This document shows positions 25,830-33,716 of a stretch of DNA of 64,000 nt, in pieces. The stretch's first letter is position 1; every line of letters begins with the position of its first letter. A program made the position numbers and the translations under genes. This stretch comes from Hamadaea sp013361475 (lineage in GTDB: Bacteria; Actinomycetota; Actinomycetes; Mycobacteriales; Micromonosporaceae): assembly GCF_040654195.1 (NCBI RefSeq), contig NZ_JBFAHM010000001.1, positions 248,001 to 312,000 on the forward strand, read 5' to 3'. The notes beneath the pieces were generated by a model, which saw only the letters and a list, made by a program, of their open reading frames with translations, ran no database searches and was not told where the DNA came from.

Positions 25830-27173
25830 GTGTCTGAGATTGAGTCTCTCCTCGTCGCCAACCGCGGTGAGATCGCCCGGCGGATCATCCGTACGGCGAA
25901 ACGCCTGGGTATCCGCACGATCGCCGTCCACTCCGACGTCGACGCCGGCCTGCCCTTCGTCCTGGAAGCGGACGAAGCCGTGCTCATCGGCCCGGCCAAT
26001 CCTGCCCAGAGCTATCGCAACGCCGAGGCCGTTCTCGCCGCCGCCAAGCAGACCGGCGCGCAGGCGATCCATCCCGGATACGGCTTTCTCTCCGAGAACG
26101 CGGAGTTCGCCCGGCAGGTCGAGGCGGCCGGGCTGATCTGGGTCGGCCCGTCGGCGGAGGCCATCACCGCGATGGGCGACAAGATCAACGCGCGCAACCT
26201 GATGGCGGCTGCGGGCGTACCGGTGGCGCCGGGGACCACCGACCCGGCCGGGTCGGTCGACGAAGCGCTGGCCGAGGCGGTCCGCATCGGCTTCCCGGTG
26301 ATGATCAAGGCGGCGGCCGGCGGCGGTGGCATGGGCATGGCCCCGGCCAAGGACGAAGCCGCGTTCCGCACGGAGTACGACAAGGTGCGCGGTTTCGCCG
26401 AGCGCATGTTCGGCGACGGCTCGGTCCTGATCGAGAAGTACTTCCCGAGCGTGCGGCACATCGAGGTGCAAATCCTCGGCCTCGCCGACGGCCGGGTGGT
26501 CGCGCTGGGCGAGCGGGAGTGCTCGGTCCAGCGGCGTAACCAGAAGCTGGTCGAGGAGTCGCCCTCGCCCGCGAGCATGCTCACGCCGGAGCGGCGGCAG
26601 GCCCTGCACGCCTCAGCGGTACGCGCGGGGGAGGCGGTCGGCTACCGCAACGCGGGCACAGTCGAATGCCTGCTCGATCCGGCGACCGGGGACTTCTTCT
26701 TCCTGGAGATGAACACGCGACTGCAGGTCGAGCACCCGATCACCGAGGCGGTCTTCGGCATCGACCTGGTCGAGGCCCAGCTGCGGATCGCGGCCGGTCT
26801 GCCGGTCGAGGTGCCGGCGCAGTCCACCGGGCACGCGATCGAGCTGCGGATCAACGCCGAGGATCCGAAGCGGTTCCTGCCCGGCCCGGGTGCGGTGACG
26901 GTGTGGGAGGAGCCCGCCGGACTGCCCGGGATCCGGGTGGACTCCGGGTACGCGGCCGGTACGACGGTCACCCCGAGCTACGACTCGCTGATGGCGAAGC
27001 TGGTGGCGTACGGGGCGGACCGGGCGCAGGCGATCGAGCGGCTGCGGGCGGCGGTCGCGGCGTTCCAGATCTCCGGCCCGAAGAACAATCTGCCGTTCTT
27101 CGCCGAACTCCTCGAGAACGAGGAATTCTTGAGCGGGGACTACGACACCGCCATCGTCTCCCGGATGAGGTGA
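25830..27173 (+). CDS. Biotin carboxylase subunit of an acyl-CoA carboxylase (probably methylcrotonyl-CoA)
   Basis: 447-residue ATP-grasp enzyme that carboxylates biotin on a carrier protein. The N-terminal pre-ATP-grasp fold starts SEIESLLVANRGEIARRIIR. The glycine-rich loop AAAGGGGMGMA, RNQKLVEESPSP and the catalytic block FFLEMNTRLQVEHPITE are present. It stops after the biotin carboxylase domain: the biotin-carrier region with the usual MKM motif, which most actinobacterial methylcrotonyl-CoA carboxylase alpha subunits carry, is missing, and no separate carrier gene is seen nearby. HMG-CoA lyase follows after 6 bases, which points to leucine catabolism; acetyl- or propionyl-CoA carboxylase remains possible. 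Confidence 0.85.
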   Translation: MSEIESLLVANRGEIARRIIRTAKRLGIRTIAVHSDVDAGLPFVLEADEAVLIGPANPAQSYRNAEAVLAAAKQTGAQAIHPGYGFLSENAEFARQVEAAGLIWVGPSAEAITAMGDKINARNLMAAAGVPVAPGTTDPAGSVDEALAEAVRIGFPVMIKAAAGGGGMGMAPAKDEAAFRTEYDKVRGFAERMFGDGSVLIEKYFPSVRHIEVQILGLADGRVVALGERECSVQRRNQKLVEESPSPASMLTPERRQALHASAVRAGEAVGYRNAGTVECLLDPATGDFFFLEMNTRLQVEHPITEAVFGIDLVEAQLRIAAGLPVEVPAQSTGHAIELRINAEDPKRFLPGPGAVTVWEEPAGLPGIRVDSGYAAGTTVTPSYDSLMAKLVAYGADRAQAIERLRAAVAAFQISGPKNNLPFFAELLENEEFLSGDYDTAIVSRMR

Positions 27174-27179
27174 CCACCG

Positions 27180-28070
27180 ATGACGCGAGTAAGCATCCGT
27201 GAGGTCGGCCCGCGCGACGGCCTGCAGAACGAGGACCCGGTCCCGACTCCGGCGAAGGTCGAGCTGATCGACGTCTTGAGCGGCACCGGCGTGGGCCGGA
27301 TCGAGGCGGTCAGCTTCGTCCACCCCAAGGCGATCCCGCAGATGGCCGACGCCGACGAGGTGTGGGCGACGATCACGCGGAATCCCGGGGTCCGCTACAG
27401 CGCCCTCGTCCCCAACGTACGCGGAGCGCAGCGCGCGATCGCCGCCGGTTTCACCGAGGTCGAGGTGGTGATCTCGGCGTCGGACACGCACAACCGGCGC
27501 AACATCAACCGCGGCACCGACGAGTCGTTGGCCGAGTTGCCGGAGCTGATCGAGACGTTGCACGCCGGGGACGCGACCGCCGAACTGATCATCGCGACGA
27601 GTTTCGGCTGCCCGTACGAGGGCGACGTCGACCCGGCCCGAGTCGCCTCCATTGTGGATAAAGCGGTGGGGATGGGCGTCGACCGCGTGGCCTTCGGCGA
27701 CACCACCGGCATGGCCACGCCTCGGCGCGTACGCGACGTGCTCGATCGGGTGACCCGGGACAAGCCGCTGCTCTGCCACTTCCACAACACACGTGGCACC
27801 GGGCTCGCCAACATCCTCACCGCGTTGGATCTCGGTGTGACGGAGTTCGACGCCAGCGTCGGCGGCCTCGGTGGCTGCCCGTACGCCCCCGGCGCGACCG
27901 GCAACGTGGCGACCGAGGAAGTCGTGCACATGCTGCACGACATGGGTTACGAGACCGGCATCGACCTCGACAAACTCGTCGAGGCGGCGGAACTGGCCCA
28001 GCGGATAGTGGGTCGCGAGCTGCCCAGCGGCGTGCTCCGAGCCGGACCGCGATATCGGACAATTGCTTGA
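27180..28070 (+). CDS. Hydroxymethylglutaryl-CoA lyase
   Basis: 296-residue DRE-TIM-barrel enzyme that splits HMG-CoA into acetyl-CoA and acetoacetate, the last step of leucine degradation. The N-terminal motif REVGPRDGLQNE holds the catalytic Arg-Asp. SFVHPKAIPQMADA, the metal-binding HFHNTRGTG and the signature GLGGCPYAPGATGN with the active-site Cys are all present. ATG 27180 follows the biotin carboxylase stop by 6 bases with GAGG inside the preceding gene end. The carboxylase and dehydrogenase partners are 5.6 kb downstream. Confidence 0.92.
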   Translation: MTRVSIREVGPRDGLQNEDPVPTPAKVELIDVLSGTGVGRIEAVSFVHPKAIPQMADADEVWATITRNPGVRYSALVPNVRGAQRAIAAGFTEVEVVISASDTHNRRNINRGTDESLAELPELIETLHAGDATAELIIATSFGCPYEGDVDPARVASIVDKAVGMGVDRVAFGDTTGMATPRRVRDVLDRVTRDKPLLCHFHNTRGTGLANILTALDLGVTEFDASVGGLGGCPYAPGATGNVATEEVVHMLHDMGYETGIDLDKLVEAAELAQRIVGRELPSGVLRAGPRYRTIA

Positions 28071-28150
28071 TTTTTCCTAATACTCACGTGTCCGGCCTAT
28101 GCGGGAATCGTTGTCCATAGCGGAGTTTCCACTACCGCTGAAGGGCGACC

Positions 28151-28969
28151 ATGACCAGAACCCGGAACAGCCGGTTCACGCGCGCGGCACTGCGCGCGCT
28201 GACCGTCGCCGGGTTCGCCACGGCCGCCTGGTTCGCCGGAACGGCTGCCGCGCACGCCGCTGAGCAGCCGGAGGCTCCGTCCGGATCCGAGACGGCTTTC
28301 GGCGAAGCCCACGCCGTCGGCGGACCAGCCGATGAGGCACCGAACACCGGCGAGGACCGCGTTCAGCCGGACCTGGTCACCGCGCTGCTCCGGGTCGCTC
28401 CGGAACTCGACGTCCAGCGCGTGGTGGCAGGCGTCGACGCGGTCCTCGCCGTGCCGGGCGACCTGTTGGGCATGCCCGCACCGGATGATCCGGACAATCC
28501 CGACGCGCCGCGAGTGCAGCGCCCTCGGGAACAACAACCCAAGCCACACCCCGGGCCGTCCGCCACCTGCGGTGAACACGACCCGCTGCTCGCCCTGGTG
28601 CGCCAGGTGGTCCAGCCGGCCCGTCGCATGGTCGCGGCGGCCGCCGGTCCGGCCTTCCGCGCCATTCCCGTGGGCGTGCTGCCGCCTCACAAGTCCACAG
28701 TGGTACGCGCAACGGCGCAGCCCCTCTCGGGCAGCGCCGTCGACCACCGTCCCGACGGCGGGGACGACTCTGGGCGTACCCCTGTGCTGGGCGATTGCGC
28801 GCCGAGCACGACGCCGGCGGGCAACGCCCCCAACGGAGGCAGTGCGCCCGCCGCTACCTTGACGGCGGTGGCCGTCCTGACCGCGCCGTTGGCCCGGGCC
28901 TTGCGCCGCGCAGCGGACAGTGCCCTGCGGCGGGCCGACGCGCCGCGCCCCACCAGCTCGCCTGACTGA
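28151..28969 (+). CDS. Secreted hypothetical protein next to the chaplin-like gene
   Basis: 272 residues with an Arg-rich n-region and signal peptide ending near AAHA (residue 36). The mature part is Pro/Ala/Asp-rich, contains two Cys (ATCGEHD and GDCAPS) and ends with a possible weak hydrophobic helix (ATLTAVAVLTAPLARAL) before a basic tail. Nothing catalytic is seen. ATG 28151 has AAGGG 8 bases upstream. It precedes the chaplin-like gene on the same strand; the C-X-D/E elements and this order suggest a surface-layer role, without proof. Confidence 0.65.
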   Translation: MTRTRNSRFTRAALRALTVAGFATAAWFAGTAAAHAAEQPEAPSGSETAFGEAHAVGGPADEAPNTGEDRVQPDLVTALLRVAPELDVQRVVAGVDAVLAVPGDLLGMPAPDDPDNPDAPRVQRPREQQPKPHPGPSATCGEHDPLLALVRQVVQPARRMVAAAAGPAFRAIPVGVLPPHKSTVVRATAQPLSGSAVDHRPDGGDDSGRTPVLGDCAPSTTPAGNAPNGGSAPAATLTAVAVLTAPLARALRRAADSALRRADAPRPTSSPD

Positions 28970-29132
28970 GCGAGTTCGCTCCGCGCGCTGAGCGCGCCCT
29001 CGATCCCCAGGTACGCGGACGGCTTCCGCGCGCCTGCGGCGGGTCCAGTGTCTGCGACCGGACCCGGCACATCTCGGCACATCACTGCACTCGCGGACCC
29101 CCCGGTCTGCAACACCCGAAAGGCAATGAACC

Positions 29133-30266
29133 ATGAACTCGTGGGCTCGTAAGTCCCTGAAGGCCGGTGCGATCTCGGCCGGTTTCCTGCTGGCCGGCGC
29201 GTCCGCCGCACACGCCAGTGACCTGACCACGTCGAACAACGTCGGGATCGGCAACGGTACGCAGGTCGACGCGCACATCCAGGCGCCGATCAACGTCTGC
29301 GGCAACGCGATCTCGGTGCTCGGCAGCGCCTCGGCGGGCTGTGTCGGCGGCGCGTGGGCGAACCACACCGGCGAGCTGGGCGACCTGACCAGCTCCGACA
29401 ACTTCGGCCTGCTCAACGGTACGCAGATCCGGGCGCTGCTCCAGGCTCCGATCGACGCCTGCGGCAACGCGATCGGCGTCGGCGGGTCCGCGACGGCCTG
29501 GTGCACCGGCGGTTCGTGGGCGAAGCAGGAGTCGGCCAAGACCGAGAGCGGCACCCTGACCAGTACGCAGAACGTCGGTCTTCTCAACGGCACGCAGGTC
29601 CTGGCTCCGATCCAGATCCCGATCGACCTGTGCGGCAACGCGATCGGCGTCCTCGGTGGGGCCTCCGCGGGCTGCGTCGGCGGCTCCCACGCGTCGCTGG
29701 ACGCGGAGAGCCTGCCGGACGCCTGGACCGGGCTGAACTTCGGCATCGGCAACGGTACGCAGCTGATCCCGCTGATCCAGATCCCGATCGACATCTGCGG
29801 CAACGCCGTGGCGGTCCTCGGCAGCGCGACCGCCTCGTGCCAGGGCGGTGCGGACGCGGTCATCGGCGACGGTCCGAGCGGGCACGGTCCCGACACGTAC
29901 GTCAAGGACAAGCCCGTCCACCACAACACCAACAACATCAAGAAGAAGCACGTCAAGGGCGGCAAGAAGACCGAGGGCCTGCCGCTGGTCGGCGACCTGG
30001 TCGGCACCCTGTCCGGCCTGACCGGCAACCTCGCCGGCTCCGGCGCGCGTACGCTGCCTGCCCCGGCGGCGAAGCACGGCGGCTACGGCCACGACGGCGG
30101 TTCGTGCGCGAACCTGACCAGCGCCATGAACGCCGGCATCCTGAACGGCACCCAGGTTCTCCTGCCCGTCCAGGCGCCGATCGACATCTCCGGCAACGCA
30201 GTGGCCGTGGGCGGCAGCTCGGTAGCGCACAGCACCGGTGGTGCCACCGCCACGCTCACCTGCTAG
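29133..30266 (+). CDS. Secreted protein with five chaplin-like domains
   Basis: 377 residues, signal peptide about 1-29. Four domains of about 40 residues follow the chaplin pattern G-GNGTQ--APIQ-PI--CGNAI-VLG-A-A-C-GG with Cys at 56/70, 110/124, 167/181 and 222/236. After a Gly/Lys/His-rich linker (residues 245-322, including KKKHVKGGKK) a fifth domain (about 330-370) keeps LNGTQVLLPVQAPIDISGNAV but lacks both core cysteines; C325 and the terminal C377 flank it. Chaplins are surface-active amyloid-forming proteins of filamentous actinomycetes. No sorting motif is present, so attachment would be non-covalent. ATG 29133 with GAAAGG upstream. Confidence 0.88.
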   Translation: MNSWARKSLKAGAISAGFLLAGASAAHASDLTTSNNVGIGNGTQVDAHIQAPINVCGNAISVLGSASAGCVGGAWANHTGELGDLTSSDNFGLLNGTQIRALLQAPIDACGNAIGVGGSATAWCTGGSWAKQESAKTESGTLTSTQNVGLLNGTQVLAPIQIPIDLCGNAIGVLGGASAGCVGGSHASLDAESLPDAWTGLNFGIGNGTQLIPLIQIPIDICGNAVAVLGSATASCQGGADAVIGDGPSGHGPDTYVKDKPVHHNTNNIKKKHVKGGKKTEGLPLVGDLVGTLSGLTGNLAGSGARTLPAPAAKHGGYGHDGGSCANLTSAMNAGILNGTQVLLPVQAPIDISGNAVAVGGSSVAHSTGGATATLTC

Positions 30267-30318
30267 CCGGCGTCTGTACCCGCTCGTTCCGCGTACGGCG
30301 GACGGCGTCCACATAGAA

Positions 30319-30350
30319 CCGGGGCCGGGCGAGAGATCGCCCGGCCCCGG
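30319..30350. terminator. Bidirectional hairpin between chaplin-like and flotillin genes
   Basis: Perfect 13-bp stem (CCGGGGCCGGGCG, 30319-30331 with 30338-30350) and 6-base loop in the gap between the two convergent genes. Confidence 0.82.
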
Positions 30351-30360
30351 CCACTGTGTT

Positions 30361-31908
30361 TCACTCGGCGGGCTTGGCCTTGATGGCCTTGCGCGCCATC
30401 GGCTTCGTCTCGCCGTTGGCCGACGGCACGTCGGACGAGTCCGCCGAGACCCCGCCCAGCTTCGCCAGCAGGCTCGCCAGGTCGATGCCGGTCAGATCGG
30501 TACCGAGCTGGAGGCCCTGGGCGACGTTGGAGGCGACCGACTTCGTCAGCGAGCTGGCGCCGTCGGTGGAGATCACGGTCATCTTGTCGATGGACCGCAT
30601 CGGGTCGCTGGCCGCCGCGACGACCTCCGGCAGCACCCGGACGAGCAGGTCGAGGATCGCGGCCTCGCCGTACTGCTGGAAGGCTTCGGCCTTGAGGCGC
30701 ATGGCCTCGGCCTCGGCCTGACCCCGAGCCAGGATCGCGGCCGCCTCGGCCGAACCCTCGCGCTCGGTCGCCTCCGCGATCGCGGTACGCCGACGCTGCT
30801 CCGACTCGCCTTCCTTGGCGCCTTCGATCGCGTTGGCCTCAGCCAGCGCGGCCCGGCGCGCACGCTCGCCTTCACCGGTCAGGCGAGCCTGCTCGGCGGA
30901 GGCCTGCGCACCGGCGATCGTGGTCTGCCGGGCGGCGTCGGCCGCGAGGACCTGGGCGTTGCGAGCCGCCTCGGCCTCCTGCTCGACCTTGTACCGGGCC
31001 GCGTCGGCGGGCTTGCGTACCTCGGTGTCGAGCTGGCGCTGCTTGAGTTCGGCGTTGCGCTCGGCGACCTTCTGCTGCTCGGCGAGGATCGCCTGGTCGC
31101 GTTCGGCCTGGGCGAGCGGGCCGGCCGCGGCCGACTTCGCCTTCGCGGCGTCGATCTCGGCCTGGATGCCGGCCTTCTTGAGCTCCAGGTTCCGCTGGGC
31201 CTCGGCGATCGCCTCCTCGGCGAGCAGCCGAGCCTGTTCGGCGGACTGGCGGGCCTGCGCCTCGGCGATCGACGCGTCCTTGAGCACGCGCGCCGCCTCG
31301 GGCCGGCCGAGATCCTGCAGGTAGTTGCCCTCGGCGATGATGTCCTGCAGCTGGAAGGTGTCGAGGACGAGACCCTGGTTGGTCATCGAGTGCTCGGCCT
31401 CCTCCGCGACGGCCGAGGCGAACGCGGCCCGGTCGCGGATGATCTCCTCGACGGTGAGGCGGCCGACGATCGAGCGCAGGGCGCCGGCCAGGACTTCGCG
31501 GGCGAAGCCGTCGATGGCCTGCTGCTGGTGGAGGAACCGCTGGGCGGCCGCGCGGATCGCGTCCTCGGTCCCGCCGACCTTCACGACCGCGATGCCCTGG
31601 AGGTTGGCCCGGATGCCCTGCTTGCTGACGGCCCCGGTGACCTCGACGTGGATGCCGCGGCTGGACAGGTCCATGATCTGGAGCTTCTGGACGACCGGCA
31701 GGACGAAGACCGACGCGCCCATGACGACCTTCTGGCCGGACAGGTCGGTCGAGCGGGTGCCGTCGGCGGCCTCGACCCGCCGGCCCTTGCGGCCGGTCAC
31801 GATGAAGGCCTCGTTCGGGCCGGCCACCTTGATGCGTGACAGCACGAAGAAGAGCAGGACGAGGACGAAGACCACGCCACCGGCGATGGGTAGGAGAAGG
31901 GGAAGCAT
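30361..31908 (-). CDS. Flotillin/SPFH-domain membrane protein
   Basis: 515 residues: N-terminal membrane segment (LLPIAGGVVFVLVLLFFVL), SPFH domain to about residue 190, then a long Ala/Glu/Gln/Arg-rich coiled coil (AEAQARQSAEQARLLAEEAIAEAQ repeats) typical of flotillins, and a C-terminal tail. Flotillins organise membrane microdomains and affect fluidity and protein assembly. The ATG at 31908 overlaps the TGA of the NfeD-type gene by one base, with AAAGGA just upstream, so the two are translationally coupled, as is usual for flotillin/NfeD pairs. Confidence 0.9.
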   Translation of the reverse strand: MLPLLLPIAGGVVFVLVLLFFVLSRIKVAGPNEAFIVTGRKGRRVEAADGTRSTDLSGQKVVMGASVFVLPVVQKLQIMDLSSRGIHVEVTGAVSKQGIRANLQGIAVVKVGGTEDAIRAAAQRFLHQQQAIDGFAREVLAGALRSIVGRLTVEEIIRDRAAFASAVAEEAEHSMTNQGLVLDTFQLQDIIAEGNYLQDLGRPEAARVLKDASIAEAQARQSAEQARLLAEEAIAEAQRNLELKKAGIQAEIDAAKAKSAAAGPLAQAERDQAILAEQQKVAERNAELKQRQLDTEVRKPADAARYKVEQEAEAARNAQVLAADAARQTTIAGAQASAEQARLTGEGERARRAALAEANAIEGAKEGESEQRRRTAIAEATEREGSAEAAAILARGQAEAEAMRLKAEAFQQYGEAAILDLLVRVLPEVVAAASDPMRSIDKMTVISTDGASSLTKSVASNVAQGLQLGTDLTGIDLASLLAKLGGVSADSSDVPSANGETKPMARKAIKAKPAE

Positions 31909-32423
31909 CAGTTCCTTTCTGGATCAGTGAGACGGACCTTGACGCTGGTGTCGCTGGGGGCCTCGACCACCAGGACGTGGACGCCCGCCGGAATCGGCTC
32001 GTCGGCGAGGGCGTTGAGCTTGACCTGCTGGCCGCCGATGCGTACGCGGACCTCGCCGTAGCCCCCGGCCCGGATCTCGGTCACGACGACCCCCGGCCGG
32101 CCGACGAGGTCGGTCCGATTCGGGGTCGCATCGGTCGGCATGTTCCGAGCCCGGCCGGTGAGCAGCCAAGCCAGGTACGCCACCGGCACCGCGGCGATGG
32201 CGCCGATCGCGGCGACGAGGGCGAGCGGAAGGTCGACGCCCGGCAGCGCGCTGACGAAGGCTGCGGTGAAGCCGAAGCCGGCCAGGACGGCCGCCACCAC
32301 TTCGACGGACAGCACGGAATCGGCCCCGTCGAGGCCGAAGAGCTCGCCGCCCAGCATCGCCACGGCGAGCAGGCCCAGCCCGATCGCCCCGACGATGATG
32401 AAGAGGATCGTCGCCCATCCCAT
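31908..32423 (-). CDS. NfeD-like membrane protein
   Basis: 171 residues from ATG 32423: a short N-terminal membrane helix, a loop, two to three further helices and a C-terminal OB-fold domain (RTDLVGRPGVVVTEIRAGGYGEVRVRIGGQQVKLNALAD...PIPAGVHVLVV) characteristic of NfeD C-terminal domains. It forms an operon with flotillin, its usual partner. An in-frame TTG at 32450 would extend it, with no better ribosome site. Confidence 0.82.
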   Translation of the reverse strand: MGWATILFIIVGAIGLGLLAVAMLGGELFGLDGADSVLSVEVVAAVLAGFGFTAAFVSALPGVDLPLALVAAIGAIAAVPVAYLAWLLTGRARNMPTDATPNRTDLVGRPGVVVTEIRAGGYGEVRVRIGGQQVKLNALADEPIPAGVHVLVVEAPSDTSVKVRLTDPERN

Positions 32424-32466
32424 GGCCGCCAAGGTAGGGAATCCCCGCAAGGGGCGCAGCCCCGAG

Positions 32467-33621
32467 CTAGGGAGACAGCCGCCACTCGAGCGCGAGGTAT
32501 GAGCCGTACCAACCGGAAAGGACGGCCAGGACCACCAGTAGGGCGATCTGAAGTCGCCGATCGAGCTTGATCAGCGCGGCCCCGATCGGGATGAGTAACG
32601 GGAAGTCGGAAAGCAGGAACCGCCCTTTCGCGTGGAAGTAGCCGCCGCCTTGGAGAACGACCAGCAGCACCGCTCCCGCGGCGAAGAGGGCGAGCGGCCA
32701 CGGGGCCTGGCGGCGTACCAGGAGGACCACGAGGAGAGCGATCGAGATGAGGAGCACGGCGGCTGTCACGACGTAGCCCAGCCGCTGCTGACCGCGCACG
32801 ACCTTGACCAGCGAACGAGCCGTGTCGGCACCGAAGTCGAATTCACTGTGCCAGCCGGCGTTCTGCATCCAGAACCACGCGTCGAGCCGCTGGAGCTTCG
32901 TCGCGCACCAGCCCCAGAAGGCCACCAAGCCCAGCGGAGCCAACACCCAGCCCGCCCAGGGCCGCCAGCCGTCGGCCCGGCGTACCACCGCGACGAGGCA
33001 GGACAGCCCCACCGCCAGTACGAGGACCACGGCGGTCGGTCGGGTGAGCCCGGCGGCCAGGGTGAGCACGCCGGCGAGCAGCCAGCGGCGAGTCAGGACC
33101 GACCACAGCGCCCAGGCGCACAACGCCGTGAACAGCGATTCGGCGTACACCATGTTCTGCACCAACGCGTGCGGCAGGACTCCCCAGAGAGCGGCGAGCA
33201 TCACGCCGAGCCGAGGGCTGTGGATCTCCGCACCCACCCGGAAGATGCCCCAGGCCGCTGCGACCCCGCTGACCGCGGCCAGTGCGATCCCGGCGTACGC
33301 GGCGGGTACGCCGATCGCCGCCAGGGCCCGGATCAGCTCCGGAAAGAGCGGGAAGAAGGCCACGTTCGTGCGGACGAGCTGGCCACCGGCGTACGTGATG
33401 GAGGTGTTGTAGCCGTTCGTCGCGATGCCGAGATACCAGCCACCGTCGTATGCCGACAGCAGCTTGACGACCGGCCGGTGCGCGCGATGGGCGAGGACCG
33501 TCAGGACGGCCAGACCGGTGGCGCGGACGGCGAGATAGGCGGCCAAGGCGGGAAGGGCCTGGCGCACCACTCCCGACCTGCGAGGGGAGTCTGTGGCAAC
33601 GGCGGTGCCGAGCGTGAGCAC
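32467..33621 (-). CDS. Polytopic membrane glycosyltransferase (PIG-V/GT-C like)
   Basis: 384 residues, about nine or ten membrane helices. The first extracytoplasmic loop has AYDGGWYLGIATNGY, the acidic-aromatic motif expected for GT-C lipid-linked mannosyltransferases of the PIG-V type; FFPLFPELIR and an extracellular GGGYFHAKGRFLLSDFP loop follow. It likely transfers a sugar from polyprenyl-phosphate to an exported acceptor; donor and acceptor are unknown. The start GTG 33621 is divergent from the carboxyltransferase gene. Confidence 0.72.
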   Translation of the reverse strand: MLTLGTAVATDSPRRSGVVRQALPALAAYLAVRATGLAVLTVLAHRAHRPVVKLLSAYDGGWYLGIATNGYNTSITYAGGQLVRTNVAFFPLFPELIRALAAIGVPAAYAGIALAAVSGVAAAWGIFRVGAEIHSPRLGVMLAALWGVLPHALVQNMVYAESLFTALCAWALWSVLTRRWLLAGVLTLAAGLTRPTAVVLVLAVGLSCLVAVVRRADGWRPWAGWVLAPLGLVAFWGWCATKLQRLDAWFWMQNAGWHSEFDFGADTARSLVKVVRGQQRLGYVVTAAVLLISIALLVVLLVRRQAPWPLALFAAGAVLLVVLQGGGYFHAKGRFLLSDFPLLIPIGAALIKLDRRLQIALLVVLAVLSGWYGSYLALEWRLSP

Positions 33622-33676
33622 CGCGGGATGCTAGCAGCGGCGCAGGCCGTACCGTCGCCTCGACCGGACCTGGTAG

Positions 33677-33708
33677 CCTAACGTTCGTTCAGGTGAACGC
33701 TCGTTAGG
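33677..33708. promoter_or_regulatory. Double operator-like palindrome upstream of the carboxyltransferase gene
   Basis: A 32-bp dyad with 13 of 16 pairs matching, built from two halves, CTAACGTTCGTTCA (33678-33691) and TGAACGCTCGTTAG (33694-33707). Each half itself holds AACG-NN-CGTT. It ends 8 bases before the GTG and overlaps the ribosome site, so binding would block expression. Same core as the sites at 25157 and 25799. Confidence 0.72.
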
Positions 33709-33716
33709 GAGGCCGC

